64,000 nt of DNA, from contig CBDCTW010000011.1 of NCBI GenBank assembly GCA_965222425.1, forward strand, positions 10,993-74,992. The letters are read 5' to 3'. This document shows, piece by piece, positions 46,183-54,426 of this stretch. The notes under the pieces were generated by a model. The model was not told the DNA's origin, did no database searches, and saw only the letters and a program-made list of their open reading frames with translations. The DNA comes from CBDCNP01 sp965222425. GTDB lineage: Bacteria > Acidobacteriota > Vicinamibacteria > Marinacidobacterales > DATDRI01. The position numbers and the translations under genes were made by a program. The number at the start of each line of letters is the position of its first letter. Position 1 is the first letter of the stretch.

Positions 46183-46452
46183 GTGATTATCGGTGAAGTG
46201 GTGGGCACGGTGGTTTCCACCGTGAAGCACTATAAGATGGAAGGCAGGAAGCTGCTCCTCGTTCAACCTCTCGATCTCGAGGGGAAGGCACAAGGAAGAG
46301 GATTGTTGACCATCGACTCGGTGGACGCAGGAGTCGGTGACCGCGTGCTCGTCGTACTGGAGGGCCGTGCCGCGGGCGTGGCATTGGGACGCGCGTCAGG
46401 GCCGGTGGACGCCGCGATCGTCGGCGTGGTCGATAGTGTGGATCTAGGATGA
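46183..46452 (+). CDS. Microcompartment pentameric vertex protein (BMC-P/EutN-CcmL) 3
   Basis: The 89-residue protein has IGEVVGTVVSTVKHYKMEGRKLLLVQPLDLEG (in parts), TIDSVDAGVGDRVLVVLEGRAAG and VDAAIVGVVDSVDLG. It is closer to the first BMC-P protein than to the second. The start is a GTG immediately after the TGA of the preceding gene, and its end overlaps the start of the Cys-rich protein gene by 4 nt, which places that unknown protein inside the operon. Confidence 0.92.
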   Translation: MIIGEVVGTVVSTVKHYKMEGRKLLLVQPLDLEGKAQGRGLLTIDSVDAGVGDRVLVVLEGRAAGVALGRASGPVDAAIVGVVDSVDLG

Positions 46453-46778
46453 CCTCCGTCGACCCCAACATGGTCCGCGCGCTCGTACGGCAAGCGCTCG
46501 AGCAAAAGTTGGGCCTCGGCCCGACGCCTCGGGTGTTGAACCACCCTCACCCGGCGTCTGGCGCCATTGATAACGGCACCACGTGTTTTGACGCCCGCAG
46601 TCCCTCAGAGGGAGAGGGAGTAAGCTTCTCTGTCCATCCCTCGCAACTCGCAGTCGCCGAAGGCCCCGCCCTCTCAGATTGCTACGAGGATATGGACCTT
46701 CCGCTTCAGAAACCCTGCCTCATCGAGCCGCATCGACCTTGCTACAACAGCGGCTACTGTAAGAAGCTGGGTCACTGA
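46449..46778 (+). CDS. Unrecognised 109-aa Cys-rich protein, candidate microcompartment cargo
   Basis: I do not recognise a family. Residues 5-22 form an amphipathic helix (DPNMVRALVRQALEQKLG) followed by a Pro/Gly linker; this arrangement is that of an N-terminal encapsulation peptide. The C-terminal third holds Cys 78, 90, 98 and 104 plus His 95 and 109 (PCLIEPHRPCYNSGYCKKLGH, in parts), and another Cys is at 46, so a metal site or Fe-S cluster is possible. ATG overlaps the third BMC-P stop by 4 nt. The next gene, dinB, starts 38 nt after its stop. Role inferred from context: small cargo or shell-associated protein. Confidence 0.7.
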   Translation: MTSVDPNMVRALVRQALEQKLGLGPTPRVLNHPHPASGAIDNGTTCFDARSPSEGEGVSFSVHPSQLAVAEGPALSDCYEDMDLPLQKPCLIEPHRPCYNSGYCKKLGH

Positions 46779-46816
46779 ACACTGACCCAGGCTTTCTACG
46801 GGGAGGTTATTCGGCC

Positions 46817-47995
46817 ATGTCACGCATCATCCTCCACTTGGACATGGATGCTTTCTACACGTCCGTGGAACAGCGGGACCATCCTGAATACCAAGGCAAA
46901 CCGGTTGTGGTGGGCGCCAATCCTCGTGGTGGGCGAGGTCGCGGCGTCGTAGCCGCGGCGTCCTACGAAGCGCGGGAGTTCGGACTACATTCCGCGATGC
47001 CTATCGGTCGAGCTTACCGAAGGTGCCCGCAAGCTATTTACTTGCGAGGCAATATGCGCAAGTATGGGGATGTTTCCCTTCGGATCATGGAGATTCTCAA
47101 GGGATTTACTGATCTCGTGGAACAGATCTCGATCGACGAAGCTTTTCTCGACGTGACCGGAAGCATAGGGTTGTTCGGGGAGCGTCGGCAGCTCGCTCTC
47201 GAGATAAAAAGGCGCATTCGAAAACAAGAGAGACTTAGCGCATCCATCGGAATCGCACCCAACAAATTTCTCGCCAAGATCGCCTCCGACTTGGACAAAC
47301 CCGACGGTCTGGTGGAGGTCGCGCTCGGACACGAAGAGGAATTTCTCAGAGACCTTCCGGTCGAGCGCTTGTGGGGCGTGGGCCCGCGAACCGCGGACGA
47401 GCTTCACAAGTTGGGTCTTTACAGGATCCGGGACATCGTCCGCTTGTCTCTTGCCGAGCTCGACGAGCGGTTCGGGAAACACGGCCGCCATCTTTATCGT
47501 CTGGCCCGCGGAATCGACGACCGTCCAGTTCAGCCCGAGCACGAATGGAAGTCGCTCGGTCAGGAGACGACGTTTGAAGAAGATACCGATGATCCGCAAA
47601 AGGTACGGCAGACTTTGCTGGAATTGTCGGAAGCAGTGGCTCGCCGACTGCGCAAACAGGAGTTTTTCGCAGGGGGTTTGACGCTCAAATTTAGAGATGA
47701 AGATTTTGTGACCGAGACCCGGAGCATGACATTGTCCGATCCGACAGACGATGCAAGTGAGATCTTCCGCATCACGCTTCAGCTATTGAGTCGCGTGCGC
47801 TCTCGAAATCACAAGGTTCGTCTTCTGGGTATCTATGGCTCTAGGCTTCAAGATGTACATGCAGCCCCTCGACAGCTACGCTTGTTCGAGTCAGATGAGA
47901 AGAGGCGTCGGCTGAATGTGTCTATGGATTCGATCCAGCAGCGATTCGGCGCTCGAGCGGCGAATCGAGCTACTCTGCTAGACAGAAAGGACTGA
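46817..47995 (+). CDS. dinB: DNA polymerase IV (Y family)
   Basis: Error-prone translesion polymerase of 392 residues. It has the catalytic LHLDMDAFYTSVEQR and ISIDEAFLDVTGS (acidic residues), the SIGIAPNKFLAKIASDLDKPDG palm/thumb region, the helix-hairpin-helix LWGVGPRTADELHKLG, and the little-finger domain. A clamp-binding motif (QLRLF) lies near the C-terminus. The predicted ribosome site GGGGAGG precedes the ATG by 9 nt. No LexA-like box was recognised upstream. Confidence 0.94.
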   Translation: MSRIILHLDMDAFYTSVEQRDHPEYQGKPVVVGANPRGGRGRGVVAAASYEAREFGLHSAMPIGRAYRRCPQAIYLRGNMRKYGDVSLRIMEILKGFTDLVEQISIDEAFLDVTGSIGLFGERRQLALEIKRRIRKQERLSASIGIAPNKFLAKIASDLDKPDGLVEVALGHEEEFLRDLPVERLWGVGPRTADELHKLGLYRIRDIVRLSLAELDERFGKHGRHLYRLARGIDDRPVQPEHEWKSLGQETTFEEDTDDPQKVRQTLLELSEAVARRLRKQEFFAGGLTLKFRDEDFVTETRSMTLSDPTDDASEIFRITLQLLSRVRSRNHKVRLLGIYGSRLQDVHAAPRQLRLFESDEKRRRLNVSMDSIQQRFGARAANRATLLDRKD

Positions 47996-48829
47996 GTGAA
48001 CGTGGTAGAAGACCTGTCCAAGCAAAGACTCGCCCTTTTGGGTCTCGGCAAGATGGGCAGCATCCTGCTCCAGGCGCTGCTGAAGCACAAGCTGTTCTTG
48101 TCGGAAAACTCGGTAGCCACTGTCCGCCACCCCGGCCGGGCCAAGAAGCTTTCCGATGAATTGGGTATCGACGTGGGGACCGATAATCGCGCCGCGGCGC
48201 GAAACGCCGATATTGTCTTGATCTGCGTCAAGCCGCAGACGGTTCCCGAAGTGTGTGAGGACGTCCGCGCAGAGGTAGATCCCTCGAAGCTGGTGGTATC
48301 GGTGGCGGCGTCGGTGCCTACGCGAAGCATCGAAAAATTCTTGTCGGCTGACATCCCGGTCGTTCGCGCCATGCCCAACACGCCTTGCTCTGTGGGAGAA
48401 GGAATGATCGCGATCTCCTGCGGGCGGTTCGCCGAGCCACATCATCTCGAGCTCAGTGAACAGATCTTCAATACTGTGGGAAGAACCGCCAGGATCGATG
48501 AAAAGCACTTGGACGCGGTAACCGGTCTGTCGGCGAGTGGACCAGCGTTCATCTACATCATCCTCGAGTCCTTGGCAGAGGCCGGCGTCAAGCTGGGACT
48601 ACCACGGGAGGTTGCAACCCTACTGGTGGCGCAGACGATGCTCGGGTCGGCGCGGCAAGTTCTGGAGACCGGAGATCACCCCGCTTTGCTCAAGGATGTG
48701 GTCACCACACCGGCGGGTTGTACGATCGACGGCATCATGGAACTCGAAGAAGGGAAGTTGCGGGTCACGTTGATCAAGGCGGTGGTCAAAGCGGCGGACC
48801 GGGCCAAAGACCTTTACGAAGACGACTAG
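47996..48829 (+). CDS. proC: Pyrroline-5-carboxylate reductase ProC
   Basis: Final step of proline biosynthesis: NAD(P)H-dependent reduction of pyrroline-5-carboxylate. The N-terminal Rossmann motif is LALLGLGKMGSILLQALL. Conserved downstream segments are VRAMPNTPCSVGEGM and TGLSASGPAFIYIILESLAEAGVKLGLPRE, the latter the C-terminal dimer region. The PAGCTIDGIMELEEG signature is present. GTG start at 47996, directly after the dinB stop. The end converges with and overlaps the DUF4340 gene by 4 nt. Length of 277 aa is typical. Confidence 0.95.
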   Translation: MNVVEDLSKQRLALLGLGKMGSILLQALLKHKLFLSENSVATVRHPGRAKKLSDELGIDVGTDNRAAARNADIVLICVKPQTVPEVCEDVRAEVDPSKLVVSVAASVPTRSIEKFLSADIPVVRAMPNTPCSVGEGMIAISCGRFAEPHHLELSEQIFNTVGRTARIDEKHLDAVTGLSASGPAFIYIILESLAEAGVKLGLPREVATLLVAQTMLGSARQVLETGDHPALLKDVVTTPAGCTIDGIMELEEGKLRVTLIKAVVKAADRAKDLYEDD

Positions 48830-50208
48830 GGCGTTCCTGCTTCTTCGTCCTTCTCGTCGTCTGGTGCTTCTTCCTCTAGGGACATTAGCTTCTCGATCTC
48901 TTCCCAGCTCGACGGACTGAGCTTCAAGACGAGCTCGTCTCCCTTGCGACGTGCGTAGACCCCATCGCCCTCCGGCTTCGCGACCGCGACTTCCTCAACT
49001 TTTTCACTGTCCTTCGACCATACGGTAATAGTGTAGTCGGGAGAGCTCAATCCAGGCCCGTCAGTGAGCGTTTCCTCGGCGTCGGTGCCATTGAGTTTGT
49101 AGAGCAAGTCCTCGACTTGCCTGCGATCGAGGTCTCGTTCCTCGGGAGCGGTCTCCTTCCAAACATCCTTATCGTCCTGCTTGGACTTCTCGACGATTCG
49201 ATCCGGACCCTCGGGCGAAGATATCTGGAGCTTGTTCACTTGGTAGGTGGCAAATTCGAACAGTCGCTTCGAAATGTACTCGCTTTGATCCTTCTTGATG
49301 TCGTCGACGAGACTAGACCCGATCAAATAAACCATGGGACGGTCCGGGTTGCGTGCGTAGTACCGGCTGTCTTTCTTCTCGCCCACCAAGAGGGTTTCGG
49401 TGAGGCCACCCTCGAGCTGAATCTCGACCTCGTAGCTCGGGGTGTCCAGTCCGTATTCGCTCAATTGTTCGGTGGACTCGGAGATGATCTCCTCCATCTT
49501 GGCCGTTTCCAACTTGGAGACCAACCCGCTAGCCTTATAGCGATCGGCTCTAGAAAAAATGGGCTCCACGATGTTCCAAGTGTCTCCCCCCGCTTTCGCT
49601 AGCACGATCTCTTGATCTAGTTGCCTCAGAATGACCTTCTCCACATCGCCGCGCTCGAATCGAAAAAGGGACTTGTCGCGGAGATCCCACGCCTTCTTGT
49701 TCAGCCCGTATTCCTTGCTCGAAGCGATCACGAAGATCTTCTCACCATCGGTCAAACGGGCGTAGAGATTGCTACCCGTCGGGGTCTCGTCGCCGATGTG
49801 AAGCGTTGTGGATGTCTCGACGTCCTCGGCATCCTTCACCAGGACATCGAGCTCCAACTTTGGGGTGTCGAGTCCGAAGTCGGCCAGGTTGGCTTCTCCC
49901 TCCGATATCACCCGTTGGCTTTCGAGGGTAGCGATGGTCTCGGCAAGGGAGTCGGAGGCGGAACTGTCGGCCGCGGCCTCCACCGGCGCTACCAATTGCC
50001 ACTCGTCCTCGCCGCGACGTTCAAGCTTGAGGTGCTCACCCTCTTCCCGCCGGATCTCGATACTCTGGATCTTCTCGGCCTCGATCTCGAAGATCGCCTC
50101 CCGATCGGGGTTCGACTCCGTCTCGACTGGCTCCCATTCGTAGCGGTAGATGTAAGCGGCCAGTGCTGCGAGAATTGCGGCCAGGATGATGGTGGTCTTG
50201 GGACTCAT
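48826..50208 (-). CDS. DUF4340 protein of a Gld-like ABC export module
   Basis: The 460-residue protein has one N-terminal membrane segment (about 5-21) followed by repeated beta-rich segments of about 70-90 residues. The motifs LADFGLDTPKLELDV, EYGLNKKAWDLRDK and LSEYGLDTPSYEVEI recur, the hallmark of DUF4340. It is the last gene of the module ATPase-permease-GldG-like-DUF4340, and the start is 2 nt after the GldG-like stop. A low-complexity acidic tail (EEEAPDDEKDEEAGTP) ends it. Function is probably envelope-related. Confidence 0.82.
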   Translation of the reverse strand: MSPKTTIILAAILAALAAYIYRYEWEPVETESNPDREAIFEIEAEKIQSIEIRREEGEHLKLERRGEDEWQLVAPVEAAADSSASDSLAETIATLESQRVISEGEANLADFGLDTPKLELDVLVKDAEDVETSTTLHIGDETPTGSNLYARLTDGEKIFVIASSKEYGLNKKAWDLRDKSLFRFERGDVEKVILRQLDQEIVLAKAGGDTWNIVEPIFSRADRYKASGLVSKLETAKMEEIISESTEQLSEYGLDTPSYEVEIQLEGGLTETLLVGEKKDSRYYARNPDRPMVYLIGSSLVDDIKKDQSEYISKRLFEFATYQVNKLQISSPEGPDRIVEKSKQDDKDVWKETAPEERDLDRRQVEDLLYKLNGTDAEETLTDGPGLSSPDYTITVWSKDSEKVEEVAVAKPEGDGVYARRKGDELVLKLSPSSWEEIEKLMSLEEEAPDDEKDEEAGTP

Positions 50209-50209
50209 C

Positions 50210-51844
50210 TTATCTTCTCCCCCACCAAACCGAGATTCCTGCCACCAGGACCAATCCGGGAATGATCAGGAGGGACAGGTAGGCCACGTTCTTTTGCTGT
50301 TGCGCGTTCATGAAAATTCTCCGATCCTCGGGCTCCCGGGGCCGAATGGAAATGAGATCTTCGTCTTCGGCGATCCAATTCACCATGTTGACGAAGAGGT
50401 CGAGGTTCGCGACCGGCGCTCCTACCAAACTATTGGAGATGAAGTCTGAGTCACCCACCACCACCGCGCGGCCCTGCGGCGTCGGCCCGTCCTTTTCTTC
50501 GCCCTCCTCCGGTGCGCCGTCTCCGTCGTCTTCTGGGGTCTCCTCGGACTCGGATTCGGGCTCCTCGATTTCGATGGTGATCGCGACCGCAAGATCAAGT
50601 GGACCCGAACGTTCGCTCTCGTCGGGCGCGACCTGCCCCTCGGCCAGCGCGTCGAAATCCTCCTCTGCCCAACTATTGGGAGAAGAGCTTACCAGGGCGT
50701 CGACCGTGATTCCCTCTGCGGTGGAGTCCGAAGAATTGACGGTGCGTACGAAGGGGTAAACGGTGGGAACGTTCCCGAACTTTTCGGTGATCGGGTGCGA
50801 GCTGTAGCTCGCGACCAGCGGGACCTCGGGACCGAAACCGAAGAGCTGGCCTACACCCGACACGTCGATGACCACGTTGTTGCCCAGCTCGACGTTGAAG
50901 TCTTTGAGGAGCGCCACTAGATTCGGCTTCGCCCCCTGGTTTTCCGGATCGACCAAGAAGAGCACCTTCCCCCCGGCGTTCAGATAATCCCGTAGCGCAT
51001 CGATCTCCCCTGGTAGATAATCTCTTTGCGGACCGGCGATCACCAGGGCGGTGGCATCTTCAGGGAACTGGATTTTTCCCTCCGTCATCGATTGAAGGGG
51101 ATGGAATTTGGCCACTTCGTAGTTCGACTCCTCGAGTTTCGTCTTGATGATCGACACTCCGGTCTCTGTGTCATCGATGTCTTTTTCCCCGTGCCCCTCG
51201 ACGAAATAGATCTTCTTCGTCCTCTCCTTGATGACCTTGATGATGGCGTTTACCAGTTCTTGCTCGGTGGCAAAAGTGACTCTCTCGACTTTGTCCCCGG
51301 CGTCGAGCACGATGGTTCCGAAGGGGATGTTGGCCTCGGTCGACGTCCGGTATTTGGCGGCCTTGGCGGGCTCGGCCTCCTGATCGACCACCTCCACCGA
51401 GACGTGATTGCTGTGGTAGCCAAACTCGGTCAGCAGGTCGAGGGCCACTTGCGCACTGTCTTTACGGTCGAAGATGACGACTTTGAGGTCGCGGTCGAGG
51501 TTCGAGAGGACCGTGACCGCCTGATCGGAGAGCGTGTACTGCTTGGAGCTCGTGAGGTCCCAACGCTTGTGGTGGCGATTCGCCAGATAGTTGATACCCA
51601 CCACGATCCCCGCCACCAGCAGGATCATGAGCCCCAAGTTGACGCCGTAGCGGGCCCCTCGTTTTTGTGCGAGGACGAGCACGTCCCGCCAACGGGTTCC
51701 AAGGTAGAAGATGGCCAGCACTAGACCGGCCAGAATGAAAGCCGACCAGAGTTTCTCTCGTTCGGGCTGAAACATCCGGATGACCAACCCGGCGAGGAGC
51801 ACTCCCCCCGCGACAGGGCCCAGGTACGCTGTGACGCGCTTCAT
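50210..51844 (-). CDS. GldG-like ABC-type transport system protein
   Basis: The 544-residue protein has three N-terminal membrane segments and a large extracytoplasmic domain. That domain has KKIYFVEGHGEKD, ALVIAGPQRDYLPGEIDALRDYLNAGGKVLFLVDP, the usual GldG/DUF4350 features, and a C-terminal membrane segment (ISVWWGRR end). An acidic Glu/Asp-rich insert (SESEETPEDDGDGAPEEGEEKDGPT, in parts) lies near 470. In Bacteroidetes GldG with GldA and GldF is needed for gliding. In other bacteria the role of such modules is not established. Its stop is one nt away from the DUF4340 start. Confidence 0.85.
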   Translation of the reverse strand: MKRVTAYLGPVAGGVLLAGLVIRMFQPEREKLWSAFILAGLVLAIFYLGTRWRDVLVLAQKRGARYGVNLGLMILLVAGIVVGINYLANRHHKRWDLTSSKQYTLSDQAVTVLSNLDRDLKVVIFDRKDSAQVALDLLTEFGYHSNHVSVEVVDQEAEPAKAAKYRTSTEANIPFGTIVLDAGDKVERVTFATEQELVNAIIKVIKERTKKIYFVEGHGEKDIDDTETGVSIIKTKLEESNYEVAKFHPLQSMTEGKIQFPEDATALVIAGPQRDYLPGEIDALRDYLNAGGKVLFLVDPENQGAKPNLVALLKDFNVELGNNVVIDVSGVGQLFGFGPEVPLVASYSSHPITEKFGNVPTVYPFVRTVNSSDSTAEGITVDALVSSSPNSWAEEDFDALAEGQVAPDESERSGPLDLAVAITIEIEEPESESEETPEDDGDGAPEEGEEKDGPTPQGRAVVVGDSDFISNSLVGAPVANLDLFVNMVNWIAEDEDLISIRPREPEDRRIFMNAQQQKNVAYLSLLIIPGLVLVAGISVWWGRR

Positions 51845-51845
51845 C

Positions 51846-52613
51846 TCAACCCCTCCACCGATGAGACTCCACCGATTGCGTCGAGAGGAAGATGCCGAAG
51901 CCTATGAACGAGAGATAGTAGACGACGTCTTTGGTATCGATGACTCCCTTGGAGAAATCCCCAATGTGTTTAGTCACCGACAGGTAGGCAACGGCCGATC
52001 CCCATGCACCCATCCAGGCCTCCGAGTACTCGATGAGCCACAAGAAAAGGAAGACGCTGAAGGACAAGAAGACCGCCACGATCTGATTTTGCGTGAAACT
52101 ACTGAAGAGGACACCAAACGAGACGAAGGCGCCCCCCAGGAGCAGCATCCCCAGGTAGCCTGCCAATATCGGCTTCCATTCCGGGTCACCGAAGTAAAAG
52201 AGGATGCCCATGTGAATGAAAGTGAGCCCCAGCATCGCAGCGTAAAGTGTCCAGGCCGCGAGGAACTTGCCCAGGACGAGCTGGAAGTCCGTAATGGGTG
52301 AGGTTAGAAGAAGCTCCATCGTGCCGGAGCGCTTTTCCTCCGCGAAGCTTCTCATCGTGAGCCCCGGGATCATGAAGAGAACGACCACGCTCGTACTGTG
52401 GAAGAGCCAGCGGATTAGATCCTGGTTGACGTTGAGCGTTCTTCCGCCCCCGCCCATCTGCACCATGCGAAAACCGAAGTCGATGAATCGATAGACATAG
52501 TCGTAGAAGAAGTAGCCATAGATCAGCAAGAAGAGACTCAGCACCACATAGGCGATCCAGGAAGTGAAGTAAGAAGAGAGCTCCCTTCTATAAATTGCCC
52601 AGATGTTCTTCAT
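51846..52613 (-). CDS. ABC-2 type permease (GldF-like)
   Basis: Membrane component of the ABC module, 255 residues, six membrane segments. The conserved loop DLIRWLFHSTSVVVLFMIPGLTMRSFAEEKRSGTMELLLTSPITDFQLVLGKFLA (in parts) is typical of ABC-2/GldF permeases and contains the EEKRSGT signature. It overlaps the ATPase stop by one base and ends one base before the GldG-like gene. The substrate is unknown. Confidence 0.87.
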   Translation of the reverse strand: MKNIWAIYRRELSSYFTSWIAYVVLSLFLLIYGYFFYDYVYRFIDFGFRMVQMGGGGRTLNVNQDLIRWLFHSTSVVVLFMIPGLTMRSFAEEKRSGTMELLLTSPITDFQLVLGKFLAAWTLYAAMLGLTFIHMGILFYFGDPEWKPILAGYLGMLLLGGAFVSFGVLFSSFTQNQIVAVFLSFSVFLFLWLIEYSEAWMGAWGSAVAYLSVTKHIGDFSKGVIDTKDVVYYLSFIGFGIFLSTQSVESHRWRG

Positions 52614-53635
52614 CAGTGCGATTCCTCCGTTTTCTCGTCTTCCTCAGCTGGCTCAGTTGGCCCAGTTGGGGTGTGGGTTTGCTCCGGTGGGCTGGCGTCG
52701 GCTTCCTCGTGGGTGGTGAGCTGCAGATAGACGTCCTCGAGACTCATCCCCATCTGCTTGAGCTCCAGGAGTCCAAAACCCCCTTGCACGATACTCTGCG
52801 CCAGCTCGTGGCGAATATCTTGGCCGCTCGTCGTTTCGACCTCGAAGGTGTGGACACCATTACTTGCAGCCGTAGCTTGGACATGCACCACCCCCGATAA
52901 AGAGCTAACCGTGTGACGCACTTGGTCTTCCGGCCCGTCGACGGTGAGGCTCAGTATCTCCGCCCCCTGCATGCGGGCGGTCAAACCGTCCGGCGTATCC
53001 TCCGCCACCACGCGGCCGCGATTGATGATCACGACGCGCTCGCAGGTCATGGAGACCTCGGGAAGGATGTGGGTAGAAAGGATAATGGTGTGCTCGCCGG
53101 AGAGACCCTTGATCAGCTCCCTGGTCTCGATGATCTGTCTCGGGTCCAACCCCGCGGTGGGCTCGTCCAGGACGAGCACTTCGGGATCATGAACGAGTGC
53201 TTGCGCCAATCCTACCCGTTGCCGGTAGCCTTTGGACAATCTACCGTTTTGCTGATCTCGAACATCGGCGATGGCGCACTTAGCGATCGCGCTCTCCACC
53301 CGCTCACGGCGCCGATTTGCGTCGACTCCTTTGATGCGAGCCACGAAGTCCAAATAATCGACGACGGTCATTTCCGGGTACAAGGGAGGCGTCTCCGGCA
53401 GGTAGCCGACACGTTTCTTGACGTCCATGGGCTCCTTGAAACAGTCGAACCCGGCCACCGAAGCCGAGCCTTCGGTGGCTGGAATGAAACAGGTGATAAT
53501 CCGCATCGTCGTGGTCTTCCCGGCCCCGTTCGGGCCGAGAATGCCCAGGATCTCCCCCTTGCGAACCTGGAAGCTGACGTCATCGACGACGGTGGTTCGA
53601 CCAAATCGTTTTGTAATACCGTTGACTTCGATCAA
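52613..53635 (-). CDS. ABC transporter ATPase (GldA-like)
   Basis: ATP-binding subunit with Walker A GPNGAGKTTTM, Q-loop, ABC signature LSKGYRQRVGLAQAL, Walker B VLVLDEPTAGLDP and H-loop STHIL. A C-terminal extension (about 210-340) ends with a low-complexity TPTGPTEPAEEDEKTEES tail. The frame opens with a GTG at 53644, but the AAAGGAGG site (53643-53650) touches that codon. A TTG three codons in (53635) has the right spacing and gives the family-like MIEVNGITKRFG start. A TATAAT box (53662-53667, minus) lies upstream. First gene of the module. Confidence 0.9.
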   Translation of the reverse strand: MIEVNGITKRFGRTTVVDDVSFQVRKGEILGILGPNGAGKTTTMRIITCFIPATEGSASVAGFDCFKEPMDVKKRVGYLPETPPLYPEMTVVDYLDFVARIKGVDANRRRERVESAIAKCAIADVRDQQNGRLSKGYRQRVGLAQALVHDPEVLVLDEPTAGLDPRQIIETRELIKGLSGEHTIILSTHILPEVSMTCERVVIINRGRVVAEDTPDGLTARMQGAEILSLTVDGPEDQVRHTVSSLSGVVHVQATAASNGVHTFEVETTSGQDIRHELAQSIVQGGFGLLELKQMGMSLEDVYLQLTTHEEADASPPEQTHTPTGPTEPAEEDEKTEESH

Positions 53636-53832
53636 GCTGTACACCTCCTTTGACCAGAGGGATTATACTGCGCCCGTTCGAGCCGTCCCGAGAGCCGAGT
53701 CGACACACACTTTTGAAGACTCCCGCGGTCGCAGGAATTGACTCGCGATGGCATTGAGAGGCCGATGGAGGCTTCCGGAAGAGCGGTATAGTAATGGAAG
53801 GGTCACGGGCTGTCAACTAGTCCGGAGGAAGT

Positions 53833-54426
53833 ATGGATCGGCGAAAACTAGTGGAATTACGACTAATTGTGACCTTGAAGCCGTGCGCGCTCCTCGTCGT
53901 ATTCTTTCTCGCCGCCTGCTCGTTTCTCAGTAAGGAAGAAGCGGCGAAGGGGCTCCGAGCCACGGAGGTCGTGAGCTACTGGGCGGTCCTAGGAAAGGTC
54001 GGGGACTACACTAAAATTCGGCCGATCGTAAGGTTCCGTATCCGTAACGAGGGGCCGAAGGCGGTCGATTACGTTCAGACGATGGCTGTCTTCCGCAGAG
54101 TGAGTGCACCCGACGAAAGCTGGGGAAGTGCCTTCGAGTATTCTCTGTCGGGTGATCCAGTGGCGCCCGGCGGTGAGTCCCGGGTCATTACCCTCCGCTC
54201 CGACTCCTTGTACTTCTCCAAGGATGCACCGGGGCGGATGTTCGACAACGAGGAATGGGAGCAGGTAACGGTCGATGTCTTCGTAAAAGTTGGTCCGTCT
54301 TCGTGGATGCTAGTGGCCAAGGCCGAAGTCCCCAAACGTATTGGGGCGCCCGGTGTCGAAAAATTCCTTGTTCCAACTGGCGAAAAATTTACCGGTCAAG
54401 ATGGAGAGGGTTCAGAGGGTTCGTAG
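53833..54426 (+). CDS. Hypothetical lipoprotein
   Basis: The 197-residue protein has an N-terminal signal with a hydrophobic stretch and a lipobox-like LAAC (CALLVVFFLAACS, Cys near 29). The mature part is beta-rich: IRPIVRFRIRNEGPKAVDYVQTMAVFRR and ESRVITLRSDSLYF resemble an immunoglobulin-like or FxLYD-type fold. It has no family I can name. It overlaps the 3' end of the convergent cca gene by 31 nt and is divergent from the ABC module. Short 5' basic stretch before the signal peptide suggests the true start could be a later codon. Confidence 0.55.
   Translation: MDRRKLVELRLIVTLKPCALLVVFFLAACSFLSKEEAAKGLRATEVVSYWAVLGKVGDYTKIRPIVRFRIRNEGPKAVDYVQTMAVFRRVSAPDESWGSAFEYSLSGDPVAPGGESRVITLRSDSLYFSKDAPGRMFDNEEWEQVTVDVFVKVGPSSWMLVAKAEVPKRIGAPGVEKFLVPTGEKFTGQDGEGSEGS

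Noticed and set aside
48001..48830. LexA-like operator upstream of dinB/proC
   Set aside because: No sequence resembling a known LexA box was seen before dinB; the two genes share a junction without a gap.
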